A stretch of 64,000 bases of DNA, taken from assembly GCA_004764695.1 (NCBI GenBank), contig SMSO01000036.1, forward strand, positions 516,001 to 580,000, written 5' to 3'. The position numbers and the translations under genes were made by a program. The notes under the pieces were generated by a model. It saw nothing but the letters and a program-made list of their open reading frames with translations, was not told the origin of the DNA and searched no databases. This document shows positions 48,089 through 58,758 of the stretch, piece by piece (within the stretch, counting starts at the first letter, position 1; each line of letters begins with the position of its first letter). Source of the DNA: Schizochytrium sp. TIO01 (Eukaryota > Sar > Bigyra > Thraustochytrida > Thraustochytriidae).

Positions 48089-48671
48089 GTGGTAAATTCT
48101 CAGGTTTTTTCCACTTTGTCAGTGTGAACTTGAGAGTTTTGTAGAACCACATTTCTAGCGAACGAACCAATCCAATGTATAAATCTCAGTTATATTGATC
48201 ATTGAATTTTATAAAATCGCCAACCATATTTACTTATGAAGTCAAGATTATGTTGGACCTTGGCTCTGACAATGACTACCTCTCCTGAAGGTCTCTCTTC
48301 AGTTTATCCTTGAATGTTCCTAGGTTCATCCAACACCGCACTTCATTTCGCTCATACCACCAATATAGTGGTTAAATCGCTCGTTTCCCATCAACTAGAT
48401 AAGAAGCTAGGTACAGTAGAAGCAAGGCACACCAGGAACCCCGGCAAGCAAGAAGAAAGAGATATCTACAGACTCGAGAGAAAAAAATACTACTACCTAG
48501 CCGAACTTTATCCACTTGTGCTATCATGCAGAATTGAATATGTTACAAAAGCACAGGAATCTAAGGATCACATATTATAAGGAGACAGAATTCGTCAATC
48601 AAGCAAACAAGCAAACCTGAGTTCGGGATCTCAACAACGCTGTCCATAACCCGAAGCTTCTTTGCGTCGGG
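48089..48671. other. Intergenic, promoter of MFS gene
   Basis: 583 bp without a convincing gene. The open frame at 48314-48580 lacks family features. Confidence 0.55.
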
Positions 48672-50417
48672 ATGATTCGCAGCGGCACTGCAGACGTGGG
48701 CTCTCTGCCAGGCACACCCGTCGCGCTGCGAGGTGCACGATGGCCAGCGCTGGTGTGCGGGTGTTGCTTATTGCTCGTGGCAGGCAACATCTACGCCTTT
48801 GGAGTTTGGAGCGAAGCGCTCTCGTATAGATGGCCTCCTGCGCAGCGAGAACATGCACAGTCTCTCTTGAGCACACTTTATGAATGCATGCTGATTGGTA
48901 CCTACGTGCCGATCTCTGGCTTCTTCTTTCAAAAATACGGCACTTTGAAGACACTCATGGTAGGAGCAGCGCTTAATACATTTGCATATCTGACAATTTT
49001 GTCCCAATTTTTTAGAGACTCTTTGTATGCTCCTGATTTACTTTCGTACGTTGCTTTTTTTATGGTAGGCCACGCCACAAGCTTTATCGACATTGCTATT
49101 ATTGGTAGTAATGTACGGAACTTCTCCTTGCGAAACCGAGGCACGGCGATGGGCATCCTCAAGGGATACTTTGGACTCTCCGGAGGGCTACTTGCAATCT
49201 TACATGAAACGGGTCTGACAACGCGTCAGTTTCTCTCAGTGGTAGGGCCAGTCGGTTCATTTATTGTTATGGCGTGTATGCCATGGGTCTACTCGTCGAC
49301 ATCACTAATGGAGCAAGAACCAGCTGCACTGTGGAAGCTGAACTATATCCTCACTGTTGAGGTTACCATTGCATTGCTGCTGTTCTTCTTCTCTGTCACG
49401 ATGCCTGGATCTTCTTCTACGGCAGCGACCATTCTACTTGTGCTAGTATTGCTGATTTTTTCTCTTAGTTTTATGCCTCAGCGTGCGTTATCGCTTTCAC
49501 GTAAACTCAAAAATCATCACGGTGCGGAGACCATGCAAGATAATCCATCGATCGAATCAGTTTCTGACGACATTTCGCAATTTTCGTATCAGCGCACCTC
49601 GCCTGCGCCCTCGTTGTCACAAACCGAGCATGAAAATGAAACCTCGGAACTGCTTCGAGTTGAGGCTTCTTCGTCAACATGTGAGACAAGCTCACTACAA
49701 CTAGATGCAAATGATCAGCGAATATTAGATTCCAATGATGATGCGTATCACATGACTGTTTCTGAAGCAATGCAGTCCGGGCGCTTTTGGTTACTTTTTT
49801 GGATGTTATTGATTCTCATGGGCTCCGGCCTCTTTATTGTAGGAAATGCTGCGCGTATTATCAAATCGAAGGGTGGCGATGATAACCAGGTATCGGCGCT
49901 TGTATCTGTAATTTCAGTATCTAATTGTCTTGGCCGTGTGGGCATTGGTTACCTTGCGGACCACCCTGTCCTTGACCGCTTTAATATTGATCGTACACAG
50001 CTCCTTTCAGCAAATCTCCTCATTATGGCTATGGCACAAGTTTTGTTTGCAATACTTCCTCTTCGTGCACTACCTCTCGCTGCAATATTAGGAGGGATGT
50101 CCTATGGTGCTTCATGGACGCTAGATCCAACAATTCTAGCTGATATCTGCGGCGTGGAATATTTTGGGATGTTATACGCCCTTGTTGGTTTTGCTCCCAC
50201 ATTTGGTTCCATCATTTTTTCCAACATTCTGTCAACCTATGTCTACGAGCATCATGCTACTGAAAACCCTGTTACCCATCAGGATGAATGTTTTGGTAAC
50301 CAATGTTTTGGGCTTGCGCATTGGATCACAGCGGCGGCATGCTTCATTGCTGCTTGCACGGCTGGCCCTTTACTTACACGGCTCCACTCCAGAGCAAAAG
50401 CTGCACGACTTAATTAG
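48672..50417 (+). CDS. Nodulin-like major facilitator superfamily transporter
   Basis: 581 residues with about twelve hydrophobic segments in two halves, separated by a polar Ser/Glu-rich loop (about 280-363). The first segment (RWPALVCGCCLLLVAGNIYA, 23-42) and the block RNRGTAMGILKGYFGLSGG (154-172) match the signature of the plant nodulin-like MFS branch. The second half has the conserved GRVGIGYLADH after segment 8. Substrates in this branch are diverse and mostly unassigned, so none is proposed. The size is normal for the family (about 500-600 residues). The start is the first ATG of the frame. The C-terminus (RLHSRAKAARLN) is basic and presumably cytosolic. Confidence 0.88.
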   Translation: MIRSGTADVGSLPGTPVALRGARWPALVCGCCLLLVAGNIYAFGVWSEALSYRWPPAQREHAQSLLSTLYECMLIGTYVPISGFFFQKYGTLKTLMVGAALNTFAYLTILSQFFRDSLYAPDLLSYVAFFMVGHATSFIDIAIIGSNVRNFSLRNRGTAMGILKGYFGLSGGLLAILHETGLTTRQFLSVVGPVGSFIVMACMPWVYSSTSLMEQEPAALWKLNYILTVEVTIALLLFFFSVTMPGSSSTAATILLVLVLLIFSLSFMPQRALSLSRKLKNHHGAETMQDNPSIESVSDDISQFSYQRTSPAPSLSQTEHENETSELLRVEASSSTCETSSLQLDANDQRILDSNDDAYHMTVSEAMQSGRFWLLFWMLLILMGSGLFIVGNAARIIKSKGGDDNQVSALVSVISVSNCLGRVGIGYLADHPVLDRFNIDRTQLLSANLLIMAMAQVLFAILPLRALPLAAILGGMSYGASWTLDPTILADICGVEYFGMLYALVGFAPTFGSIIFSNILSTYVYEHHATENPVTHQDECFGNQCFGLAHWITAAACFIAACTAGPLLTRLHSRAKAARLN

Positions 50418-51784
50418 CTTGTAATAAACAGAAAATAGATGTTGTTCTCCAGTCTGAAACTTTGAGAAAATAGATTCGTTGTAACAAAACCTCGCCACCT
50501 TTTCTGAGTAGGTAGGTACCTACAACCTAGATATTATCTTTTCCAATATTGCTCAGCTCCATTGGTTTGCCTTGCACTAGCCATCAATTCTTTCATTCCG
50601 AATAATAGCATTCGAGACTGCATGTACCATAGGAATTGCGCTCGAATCCATAAATTCGATAACTACATACTATTGCCGAGCTGTTTTGTAGTGAGACGCT
50701 GGTGTCCGCACACCGCCACTACGCAATGCCTTGATCCCTCGCTGGGCCGATCATTGATGACTTGCAAATGCTTCAAGCCCGCACAAGGTTGCTACTTGCA
50801 CTAGTCTGAAAGAACATGCTCAGTATCCCGAAAGAGTTAAGTACACACGGTTACCAATTAGCTGAAAATATCGATATCGTTTCTAGAGTCCCCCACGAGT
50901 GTTGCTGGTCTTTTCGTGCAGGCTTTGAGGGGACGATCGAAGAAACAATCAGGCCTGCGACCGTTCCGACGCAATGGCTACAGTGTTTTATGCTACAGTA
51001 CCCATTCGCATGCCTCCCCTGAGCACAAACACGTAAAACACCTGGCAATACGGAATTTGCAATCTCGTCAGGACCATCCCCAATACAGTCATATTGCTTT
51101 GATTTTAAGGTTTATTTTTTTAATTTAGCAGACAAGTTACTAGGTAAGTAAGTACTTGGTAACTATGAAATAATAAATAATACCGATTGGCAGCAGTGTA
51201 TTATTACACATTCTCTACACTAAACAACTCCTAAACAACTCTTCTCTTGTTAATAATCATATTGGATGTTAATTTTGTGTACAACTTGAAAAATACTGGA
51301 CACTCTCACACACCCCGAGTGAGGCAAGAAACAGCCAGGCACGTGCCAGAGCCGTCCTTCACGATCCTTTTCATAACTATGGTTCTCTGGTTGTTTGGCA
51401 TAGCTCGTGTGAAGCTGCAGGCAAATGAATGGTCTCGAGATGAGTGCTGGGTACAACACGGCTCCTTCCGCTGGCAAAAAAAAACACCGGTGTGTCTTCG
51501 GTATTTAGAGCAATCGCGCCACGCAGTATTATATCAGGGAAGAGCAGTGCGCAAGTGTGGCATGCCATATTTTAACTAGCAATAACGTTAGGAGCATTTA
51601 ATGTTGACATGGTTGTCTTTCGTGTCCAAAGTAGGTAGGTAAGTTGTGCAACTAACTACAGCAAGAGATCAAGGCTAGCAGCGGTAAAAACCATGAGATC
51701 CACATATTGAATTAACCAGAATACTATAGTTTTGGGCCACAGCAGTTCCCAAACTCGGGGACCCATCTCACCCCACTCAACAAG
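50418..51784. other. Intergenic, upstream of membrane protein copy 1
   Basis: 1.4 kb with no recognisable gene. The stretch at about 51290-51350 retains faint similarity to the sequence upstream of copy 2 (59340-59400), including GTGAGGCAAGAAA. Near-identity to copy 2 begins only about 25 bp before the ATG. Confidence 0.55.
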
Positions 51785-54298
51785 ATGGCGAACAATACAT
51801 GCTTTGAGTACGATGCAAGCAACGAATACGGCTTTGGAGAATGCTGCGATACCTTAGGCATGACCCCCAAGCCGTTCTGGTGGTTTATTATCATCACAGT
51901 ACCCATCGAACTCGCTTTAGTGCTTCTCAAAGAAGATGAACGAGGAGCCATCGGCGAAAGAAACTCGAAACGGGAAAACTTCATCTTTACTGCACTTACA
52001 TGCATCGCAGTAGGAGCTCTCATCTTCAAATTCATCATGCCTGCGATCTCTGATTCCGCAGATCCGCTGTGCGAGGGCTGGTTTCACTGTTACCAAGCGT
52101 TCGTGTTCTCCTTTGTAAACTCTGCGGCACCACTAACGTGCCTTACTCTTTGGATACGTATCATGTTCAAACGACACTTTGCTCTTGTACTCAGATTCAT
52201 ACGAGCTTGGCTTACGAACTTTCTCATATCGCCATTTCTCTACGACCGGCTCGAACGTACATTTGATGTCTTCTTACGAGGCTTGCAGCTGCACTTTGAC
52301 AGAAATGCAACAAAACTGCACAGGCGTCTTTTTGTTGGATCGCCACATCCTCAGAAAGCAAGCGACTCAACCAAAACACTCACAGCTATGACTGCGGCTT
52401 CAGAGGAATCCAGCGATCTCGGAGAGTACCACAAATCAAGCAACGAACATGATGACTCTGAATCTGTGTCGTCTGAAGAAGAAACCATGTCTTTGAACAG
52501 ACCCTTTTCAGATTCTCCTGAAAGTGAACCTTTTGCTAGGCTCGTGCATATACTTCGTTTCCCTTTAAGAGCTTCACAGAACCTGGTGTTACGAACAGAA
52601 GCCAGGGTGTTTGAAAGGTACGATGGCGAAGAAGACGACATGGTCGAAAAGGGCAAAGTGGGTACAATACCTGCATTTGAACACTATTTCGCCCTCGTCA
52701 TCATTTGCCTTTGTGGAGGTTTAACTCACGTGTTGCCGGGTCTACTTGCTTACTTCTACGTCTTTGTTCCAGTCACGGCAATGCTTTTTATATCGCACGG
52801 GCTACGACTTGGGCCTTTCAAGGATCATATCATTCTTTGGATCATCAGTGTCATACCTCTGTCGATTTTAGGTTCCTTTGGTCAGGTGGCTCTTTGTGTG
52901 CTCTTTCCGCTTTACATGTTTGTGTTATTGGTCGGGATTGTGGTTCTTCGTGTGTTGTGGACCATAGTTGTACTATTGCGGATGGGGTTGAGCATTCTAT
53001 GTGCATTTTTGCGTATGATATGGCGTGTTCCTATTCTTCTCGTCTATGCAATAATGAGATGGCGCATGCGGAGGATCGTATCAAAGACAACATATGCAAA
53101 TAATCGCAATGCACATGCACATGCACAGGAGCTTGAAGAGAAATCAGAACAAGCTAAAAAGTCATTGCTACAATCAGAGTCCAGTTTACTAGAAGATTTA
53201 CACCGGTTTGTGCGAAACGAATTGAATGAACTTGCATCCGATCCACCCGAGACGTTCTCATCACCAGGACAACGCGAAGCCCTACGTGCGCAAAGAACAA
53301 CATTCCAAGATACATTTGAGCGGCGCATTCATGAGGCTGTACAAATCATCATGGATAGTCATATATTTGAACCTATTCTTTGGGAAAATCTCCCGAGTGC
53401 GGAAAGTCCAATTCTAGACCCTTTTGAGAGTTTGACCGCGAAGATGTTGGCGGGGCTACTGTTTAAGGTCGAGTTCGATGTGCTTTGGCGTGACATGCTT
53501 GCATTATTTAGAGAATTGCAGACTATCAAAGCCCAGACGAAGTATGCTGCTGAGATTCGTCAAAGGCTAGACTACATCAATCGGATGCTAGATGGCGAAC
53601 ACATATTACTTCAAGATCTTAGAAATGAGCTGTTATCAGAAAAATCAGGTTGGGACCTACAACGCACACAGCGCTACGAGGATGCTGGAATCAGCCGTCT
53701 TGAGCCTTTGCAATGGCAGTCGGGGCCGGGGCCGTCATCTATGTTGCAGACGTCTTCAGGTTTACAGGATTATCAGACAAAAAGTGCATACCCTAGGGAG
53801 GAGATGGCTAAACCAAAACGGAGGATTGCAGAAGAGTACAGTCTTCATAGCATGGAAGCCTTGCAAGAAGAAAAAAGACGTGAATACTATAAGAATCGCT
53901 TGAAGAAAATGCTAAATAAGCTCAAGGAGTTGGTCTTATTTGATGCTCTAGGTAAACCTGTTGTCTTCGGAACTGCTTTTACTATTGCAGTTTTCAGTAT
54001 GGCAGCTAACTATAGTATCCTTCTATACTCCGGAGCACCATATTACATGGTCCCTTGGATTGAGTTTCAATCACGAAATTCCAAGGATCTTGTATTCTGT
54101 TATATTGGTGATCTCGAGGAAATGGCTCTGGATTACAGTCTTTTTGGGATTGTAGATATTCTGGAGTTTTTTACTAGTATGTTTCTCTCCGCGATGTTTT
54201 GGCTACAGTTTGTATCGATTCTATACTTACATCCTGATTTGGTAGCTGAGAACCAGGAAGAAGGAATGTTTGAAGCTGCTGAAGCAACTTTTGCATGA
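51785..54298 (+). CDS. Large multi-pass membrane protein, unknown family, copy 1
   Basis: 837 residues. A short Cys-containing N-terminus (C6, C20, C21) is followed by three membrane segments (about 31-48, 66-87, 103-126). Next comes an amphipathic basic stretch and an acidic Ser/Glu-rich loop (about 190-290). A dense membrane block follows (about 299-424), ending in the basic RWRMRR. Then there is a long soluble, partly coiled-coil region (about 440-715) and two or more C-terminal membrane segments (about 728-750 and 788-815). I do not recognise the family. It is nearly identical to the gene at 59896-62400 except for three patches in the soluble region: nucleotides 53138-53185, about 53600-53610 and 53701-53841. 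The start ATG (caagATGgcg) is conserved between copies. The gene is followed by a convergent minus-strand gene 371 bp away. Confidence 0.88.
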   Translation: MANNTCFEYDASNEYGFGECCDTLGMTPKPFWWFIIITVPIELALVLLKEDERGAIGERNSKRENFIFTALTCIAVGALIFKFIMPAISDSADPLCEGWFHCYQAFVFSFVNSAAPLTCLTLWIRIMFKRHFALVLRFIRAWLTNFLISPFLYDRLERTFDVFLRGLQLHFDRNATKLHRRLFVGSPHPQKASDSTKTLTAMTAASEESSDLGEYHKSSNEHDDSESVSSEEETMSLNRPFSDSPESEPFARLVHILRFPLRASQNLVLRTEARVFERYDGEEDDMVEKGKVGTIPAFEHYFALVIICLCGGLTHVLPGLLAYFYVFVPVTAMLFISHGLRLGPFKDHIILWIISVIPLSILGSFGQVALCVLFPLYMFVLLVGIVVLRVLWTIVVLLRMGLSILCAFLRMIWRVPILLVYAIMRWRMRRIVSKTTYANNRNAHAHAQELEEKSEQAKKSLLQSESSLLEDLHRFVRNELNELASDPPETFSSPGQREALRAQRTTFQDTFERRIHEAVQIIMDSHIFEPILWENLPSAESPILDPFESLTAKMLAGLLFKVEFDVLWRDMLALFRELQTIKAQTKYAAEIRQRLDYINRMLDGEHILLQDLRNELLSEKSGWDLQRTQRYEDAGISRLEPLQWQSGPGPSSMLQTSSGLQDYQTKSAYPREEMAKPKRRIAEEYSLHSMEALQEEKRREYYKNRLKKMLNKLKELVLFDALGKPVVFGTAFTIAVFSMAANYSILLYSGAPYYMVPWIEFQSRNSKDLVFCYIGDLEEMALDYSLFGIVDILEFFTSMFLSAMFWLQFVSILYLHPDLVAENQEEGMFEAAEATFA

Positions 54299-54669
54299 TT
54301 CAGTTTTGTAGCATACATCCCAAAGAACTGTTTTTACTTCTATTCATTTTCTTTTTTAATGAATGTTTCTGTTTAATTTGTTCATTCAAAGCTCCGGAGT
54401 CTGTCCGATTTATGAATTGTGATATGTTTAAAATGTGAGCTAGTGAATTGCTTTTTTAAAGACTTGCTTAACAAGTAATTTTTTTGTTTTCTCCACGTTT
54501 TGTGTTTTCTCAGTGCTAAATAGGGGGAAAGGAAAGTTGATGTCAATAACAAAAATAATAACCTGACTCAGTTATGCAACCTATTTTTTAAGGATACATT
54601 CTATCTTAGATATGAAACTAATAATAATTCTGTGCCACAAAGTCGACAGTGAGATATCATAGTATTCAG
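54299..54669. other. Convergent intergenic spacer
   Basis: AT-rich 3' flanks of two convergent genes; nothing else is seen. It carries no similarity to the 3' flank of copy 2 beyond about 10 bp after the stop. Confidence 0.6.
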
Positions 54670-55891
54670 TTATACTTCAAAACTTTGGAAAAAGGTTGTT
54701 GAACCTTTTTGGCAGAAAAGCTTCCTCTTATTGCGATTGTGGCGTTGGATGCGTCTTAAGTGTTTAGTATATGAATTCGGGACGTAAATTTCGCCTGTTT
54801 GTGAGTCTTTATGCATCTTTGCAAATTCTGCAGGTGGTGGCTTCACAAAAGGGGTAAATCGATATTGGGGAGAATAATTTGGAAGCATATTGAGATCCGC
54901 AAACTCTAGCCACGTGAATAACTTCTGCTCTGCAGCCATGGAGAAGAGCTTACATACAAAAACATCGAGCCCCAACTCACGCAGTTGAGGACGCACTCTG
55001 GCAATCGCGAGGTCAACTGCATTGAGATTCCACAACCCGAATCTCCTTTTGGGAATACTCATCAGCTCCGATGCTAGCTGTGCATACAATGATTCAGCCC
55101 CTTTAAGTGTCAGTAGCGACTGAACACGATCCGGAACCTCTTCGAGAATATTAGAACCCGGTTGGCCTTCCGGGAATAATTTGAGAATCGACACACTAGG
55201 CAAAATTACACGCAAGAACCCACCTGTGCCTAAACAGATACATATAGGCATAAAAAATGTGGTGTTTACAGACCATTGGCTCTTGTAGTCCTTCGGTGCC
55301 TGCGCTTTGTCGACAAACTCAATCCATTGTTCCATGAGCGGCTGATGCGAATCTGGCGCAATACGGGACCTGTGACACACTGTTATGCTGATGCCTACAG
55401 TCTCAAAGTCAATCATGAAATCCATCATGACCGTAAATAGCTCCATGGTCGCTTGGTACATGCTAAACTCGCGTGAATTACCCATATACTTATACCAGAA
55501 ACTTTCTTTCTGAGCTCGTTTGCGTTCCTTCCCGGTCAGGGCGGACGTCATCAAAGTCTCCTCAATCCTCTTCACGAGCTGTTTGTACTCCTCAACGACT
55601 TGGAGTCTATGAAAAAGACCTAGAGGGTACCTTTCACAGAGTCTCAAGCCCGAATCCCGGGACTTGTCAACCAGGAGAGGCTGCGTGACCACGCCACCAG
55701 GGATCTCAACCTCACCGCCGCAAATTCGAGACGGCCGGTACATCTTCCCAGCTAAAGTTTCGAGTCCCTGGAAGTACACGCGAGAACTAGCGCCTAAACC
55801 GCCTCGTCCGAGGCCCCCGAGGTCGGATGTGCCTCGAAAGATCCACGGGGGGAAGCTAAGAACTGCTTTTTTCAAGGTTTGCTTCTGCCAT
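54670..55891 (-). CDS. Unknown protein, about 406 residues, frameshift near the start
   Basis: The open frame 54670-55875 encodes 401 codons of convincing protein but begins only with TTG; its first in-frame ATG (55743) lies 44 codons in. An ATG at 55891 in good context (gtgATGgca) starts MAEANLEK in another frame and hits a stop after 11 codons. Removing one A from the 6-A run (55867-55872 on the + strand as T) joins the two frames smoothly into MAEANLEKAVLSFPPWIFRG. The protein is soluble, with Trp-rich segments (FWYKYMGNSREFSMYQ), a GTGGFLRVILPS stretch and a basic C-terminus (RRIQRHNRNKRK). No family is recognised. It sits convergent to copy 1 and divergent from the acyl-CoA oxidase gene. 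The extra base may be a sequence error, a real lesion, or the gene may start at 55743. Confidence 0.7.
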
Positions 55892-56606
55892 CACTTTTTA
55901 TTTTCAATCCGATTCTTTCCTTTTAACTTATTCTTCTTTTTCTTGTTCTCCGGTTAATATTTGTTATCTACAATTTACTAGAACAAATGTGGAAACGGAC
56001 CCTTGTTGGCGAGATTCTGCCGAACACTATGCACATTTCGAGACCGTGGCAATCGGATACCTCATGTACGTTACTAGTTCATACTGAACGTATTTTGCTG
56101 AAGGCAAAACCTCACCAGCACGCTTGGCCACCATCGAGGCGAGCAATTTGGCTTAGGTATACGCACCTGCTCCGGGCCAGCGGAAAAATCATTTGCAGAG
56201 CATACTCGTAACGTCAATATATACGTTTCGATATTAGAGGTTACCTGGAAGGTCATTGTCGACCTGCTGCGAACGAAACGAAGTTCCAGGCAGAAGTTGA
56301 ATAAGTTTGCAAAGAGGGCATCGATTTAGGATTCGCAATGATGAAGCCCCAAATAGAACGCTCCAGGACGCCACGATAGCTCTTCACTGAATTTACAAAC
56401 TGGACGGGGTGTTCTGCTATAAGCGCTAGTCCGACAGGAACGGGCGGACTGATAGAGGCTATTTTAATGGCTGCTCGGGTTGGGTTGTCGAGTATAGTTG
56501 TCAACTAATACACAACAAAACTGTGAGAATCGTAGCTGCGCATCTTGATGCAATTCCTTAAGTTGAGTTCTGACATTGATATTTGAGACGGTAAGGGAAA
56601 CCAAGC
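55892..56606. other. Divergent promoter region
   Basis: 715 bp between the unknown minus-strand gene and acyl-CoA oxidase, presumably holding both promoters. Open frames at 55987-56211 (+) and 56253-56504 (-, no ATG) are not recognisable as proteins. Confidence 0.55.
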
Positions 56607-58758
56607 ATGTCGGAACTTGAGAAGGAGCGAGCCAAGGCCTCGTTTGAGGTAGAGCAGATGACGTATGTGCTCAATGGAGGCATGGCTGAGACTGCCAAGC
56701 GTAGGTGGATCATGGACGCACACGCTAAAGCAAACTCATTCGTCCACGCAGAACGCGATCGGGAAGATCAAATTGGCCACGCTGTTTCGCACTTCATGGA
56801 AGTGCATAAACCGCATTTTGACCGCGGCTACATTCCCAAAAACATGGATATGCAGCACATGAGTGACGCCCGCATGACTTCAAGTGCACTCACAATCAAC
56901 TTTGGTGTTTTTGCTTCTTGTTTGCGCTCAAATTGCAGTGACGAGCAGAAGCGGTGGTGGCTTGAAAGAGCTCAAGTAGGCAAGATCATTGGCGCATATG
57001 CCCAGACTGAGCTAGCTCATGGTACCTTCGTGAGAGGCCTTCTTACCCGTGCCACATACCTCCCTGATTCTCAGGAATGGGAACTTCATACACCTTCTGT
57101 AGAGGGTATTAAGTGGTGGATCACTGGCCTTCCACTTGCTACCCATGCTGTTGTTTTCGCGGATGCTTACGTTCAGGGTAAAAGCGTAGGACAGCAGTGG
57201 TTTATGGTCCAGCTCAGAGGATCAGGCGAAGATAAACTAGAGCTGTTGCCTGGTATTGAGGTTGGGGATGTCGGCGAAACACTTGGCGAAAGGGATGCAA
57301 CTATTGGTTACCTACGTTTGACTAACGTTCGCATTCCAAGGAGACATCTCTTGGAGAAACGCGCGCATGTTTCCCCTGACGGAGAGTGGATATCCGGTCC
57401 AGAGAAGGGTTCAATGGATGTGAACCCAAACTCATCCAACAGCAAGGCCAAAGTAAAGAATATCTCGCCCAAAATGCAGCAGGCTCTAAAATATGTGACC
57501 ATGATGGGAACAAGAATTGCTTTAGCATCTACCGCAGCAGGGGCACTAGCCAAAGCATGCGTCATTGCTACACGCTATTCATGTGTTCGTCGACAGGGGT
57601 ATGCTCAAGATGAAAGGAAGGGTCCAGAGACACAGATCATTGACTTTTCAGTTCAACGCTTTCGAGTGCTTAAATGGATCAGTACTGCATACGCGTTCAA
57701 AGCTGCGACACAATGGATGGTGCGTCGCCGTCGCGAAGTCACTGCTGGCGGAGAAGTTAATCTTGATGATCTTCCCGAGACCCATGCCACAGGTGCGGGA
57801 CTCAAGGCACTTACAACCACCCTTGCAGCGGATGGCATTGAGGACTTACGGCGGTGTTGTGGAGGACATGGCTTTCTTATGAGTAGCGGGATAGCCCCTC
57901 TCGAGGCTGATTTCAAGGGACCTAACACTACTGCAGAAGGTGATGGAGTTGTTCTGTCACTTCAAACTGCACGTTATCTTATCAAGAGCTATGAAGCTGC
58001 AAGGAAAGGGGAGCAGCTTAGTGGCCTCACATCTTGCCTCAAGCCGCTTGGCGAGCCTGGATTTGACCCAGTTATTGACGGCCCAAAGCACCTTGGCTTG
58101 AACGGGCAAGCTCTAACAGAAGACTCTCTCCAAGATCCTTCCGTTATTCTCGCCCTTTTCGAATGGCGCTCCCTCGTTACCATTTCCCGAGCAGGCACTC
58201 ACCTTGAGGCAGCACGCAAAGCTATGGGCCCTGGTCGGTTCGGTGAAGCATGGAACCACTCCGCACGAATCTTGTATGCTGCAACTCGCTGTCATGTCCG
58301 ATATTTTATTCTGGTGCGTTTTCACGAGGTCATCGCTGGCGTCCAAGATATCGCTTGCCGAAAAGCATTAGAGCGTATGTTTGCACTCTTTGGTGTCAGT
58401 GATATTCTTGAGGGCGAGCAATGGCTTGGTCTATTGAGCGCGGAGACACTCGATGGCGCAGAAAAGGCATCGCAGGCACTGTGTGCAGCGATACGGCCAG
58501 ACGCCGTCGCATTTGGTCGATGCCTGGGACTATCCAGACCGCGTCTTAAACTCCACTCTGGGCCGCTTCGATGGAAATGCCTACGAAGCGCTCTACGAAG
58601 AAGCCAAACAATCTCGAATCAATCGCAATGCTGTACGTACCGTACCGTCCTTCCTCAAATGTCTTGAGAAGTATATTGATAAAGATGCGCTTGCTCCTTG
58701 CAACAAGTATGTGCCGACAAGATCTGATGCTTCATCTGGATCATCCGCTAAACTCTAA
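56607..58758 (+). CDS. Peroxisomal acyl-CoA oxidase, single-base frameshift near the 3' end
   Basis: Acyl-CoA oxidase carries out the first step of peroxisomal beta-oxidation (acyl-CoA to trans-2-enoyl-CoA, yielding H2O2) with FAD. Visible features are the N-terminal ERAKASFEVEQM block, the FAD/substrate motif QTELAHGT (133-140), the CCGGHGF block and the catalytic glutamate in TAEGDG (Glu444). The frame from 56607 stays in family register to ...PDAVA at codon 635, then runs on to 58667 as nonsense. The other frame (58453-58758) carries the family C-terminus: LVDAWDYPDRVLNSTLGRFD and EALYEEAK. Reading TT for the TTT at 58512-58514 joins the two and gives 716 residues ending in AKL, a PTS1 peroxisomal signal. 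The extra T could be sequence error, a recent lesion or programmed +1 shifting. The start ATG is the first in the frame. Confidence 0.92.
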
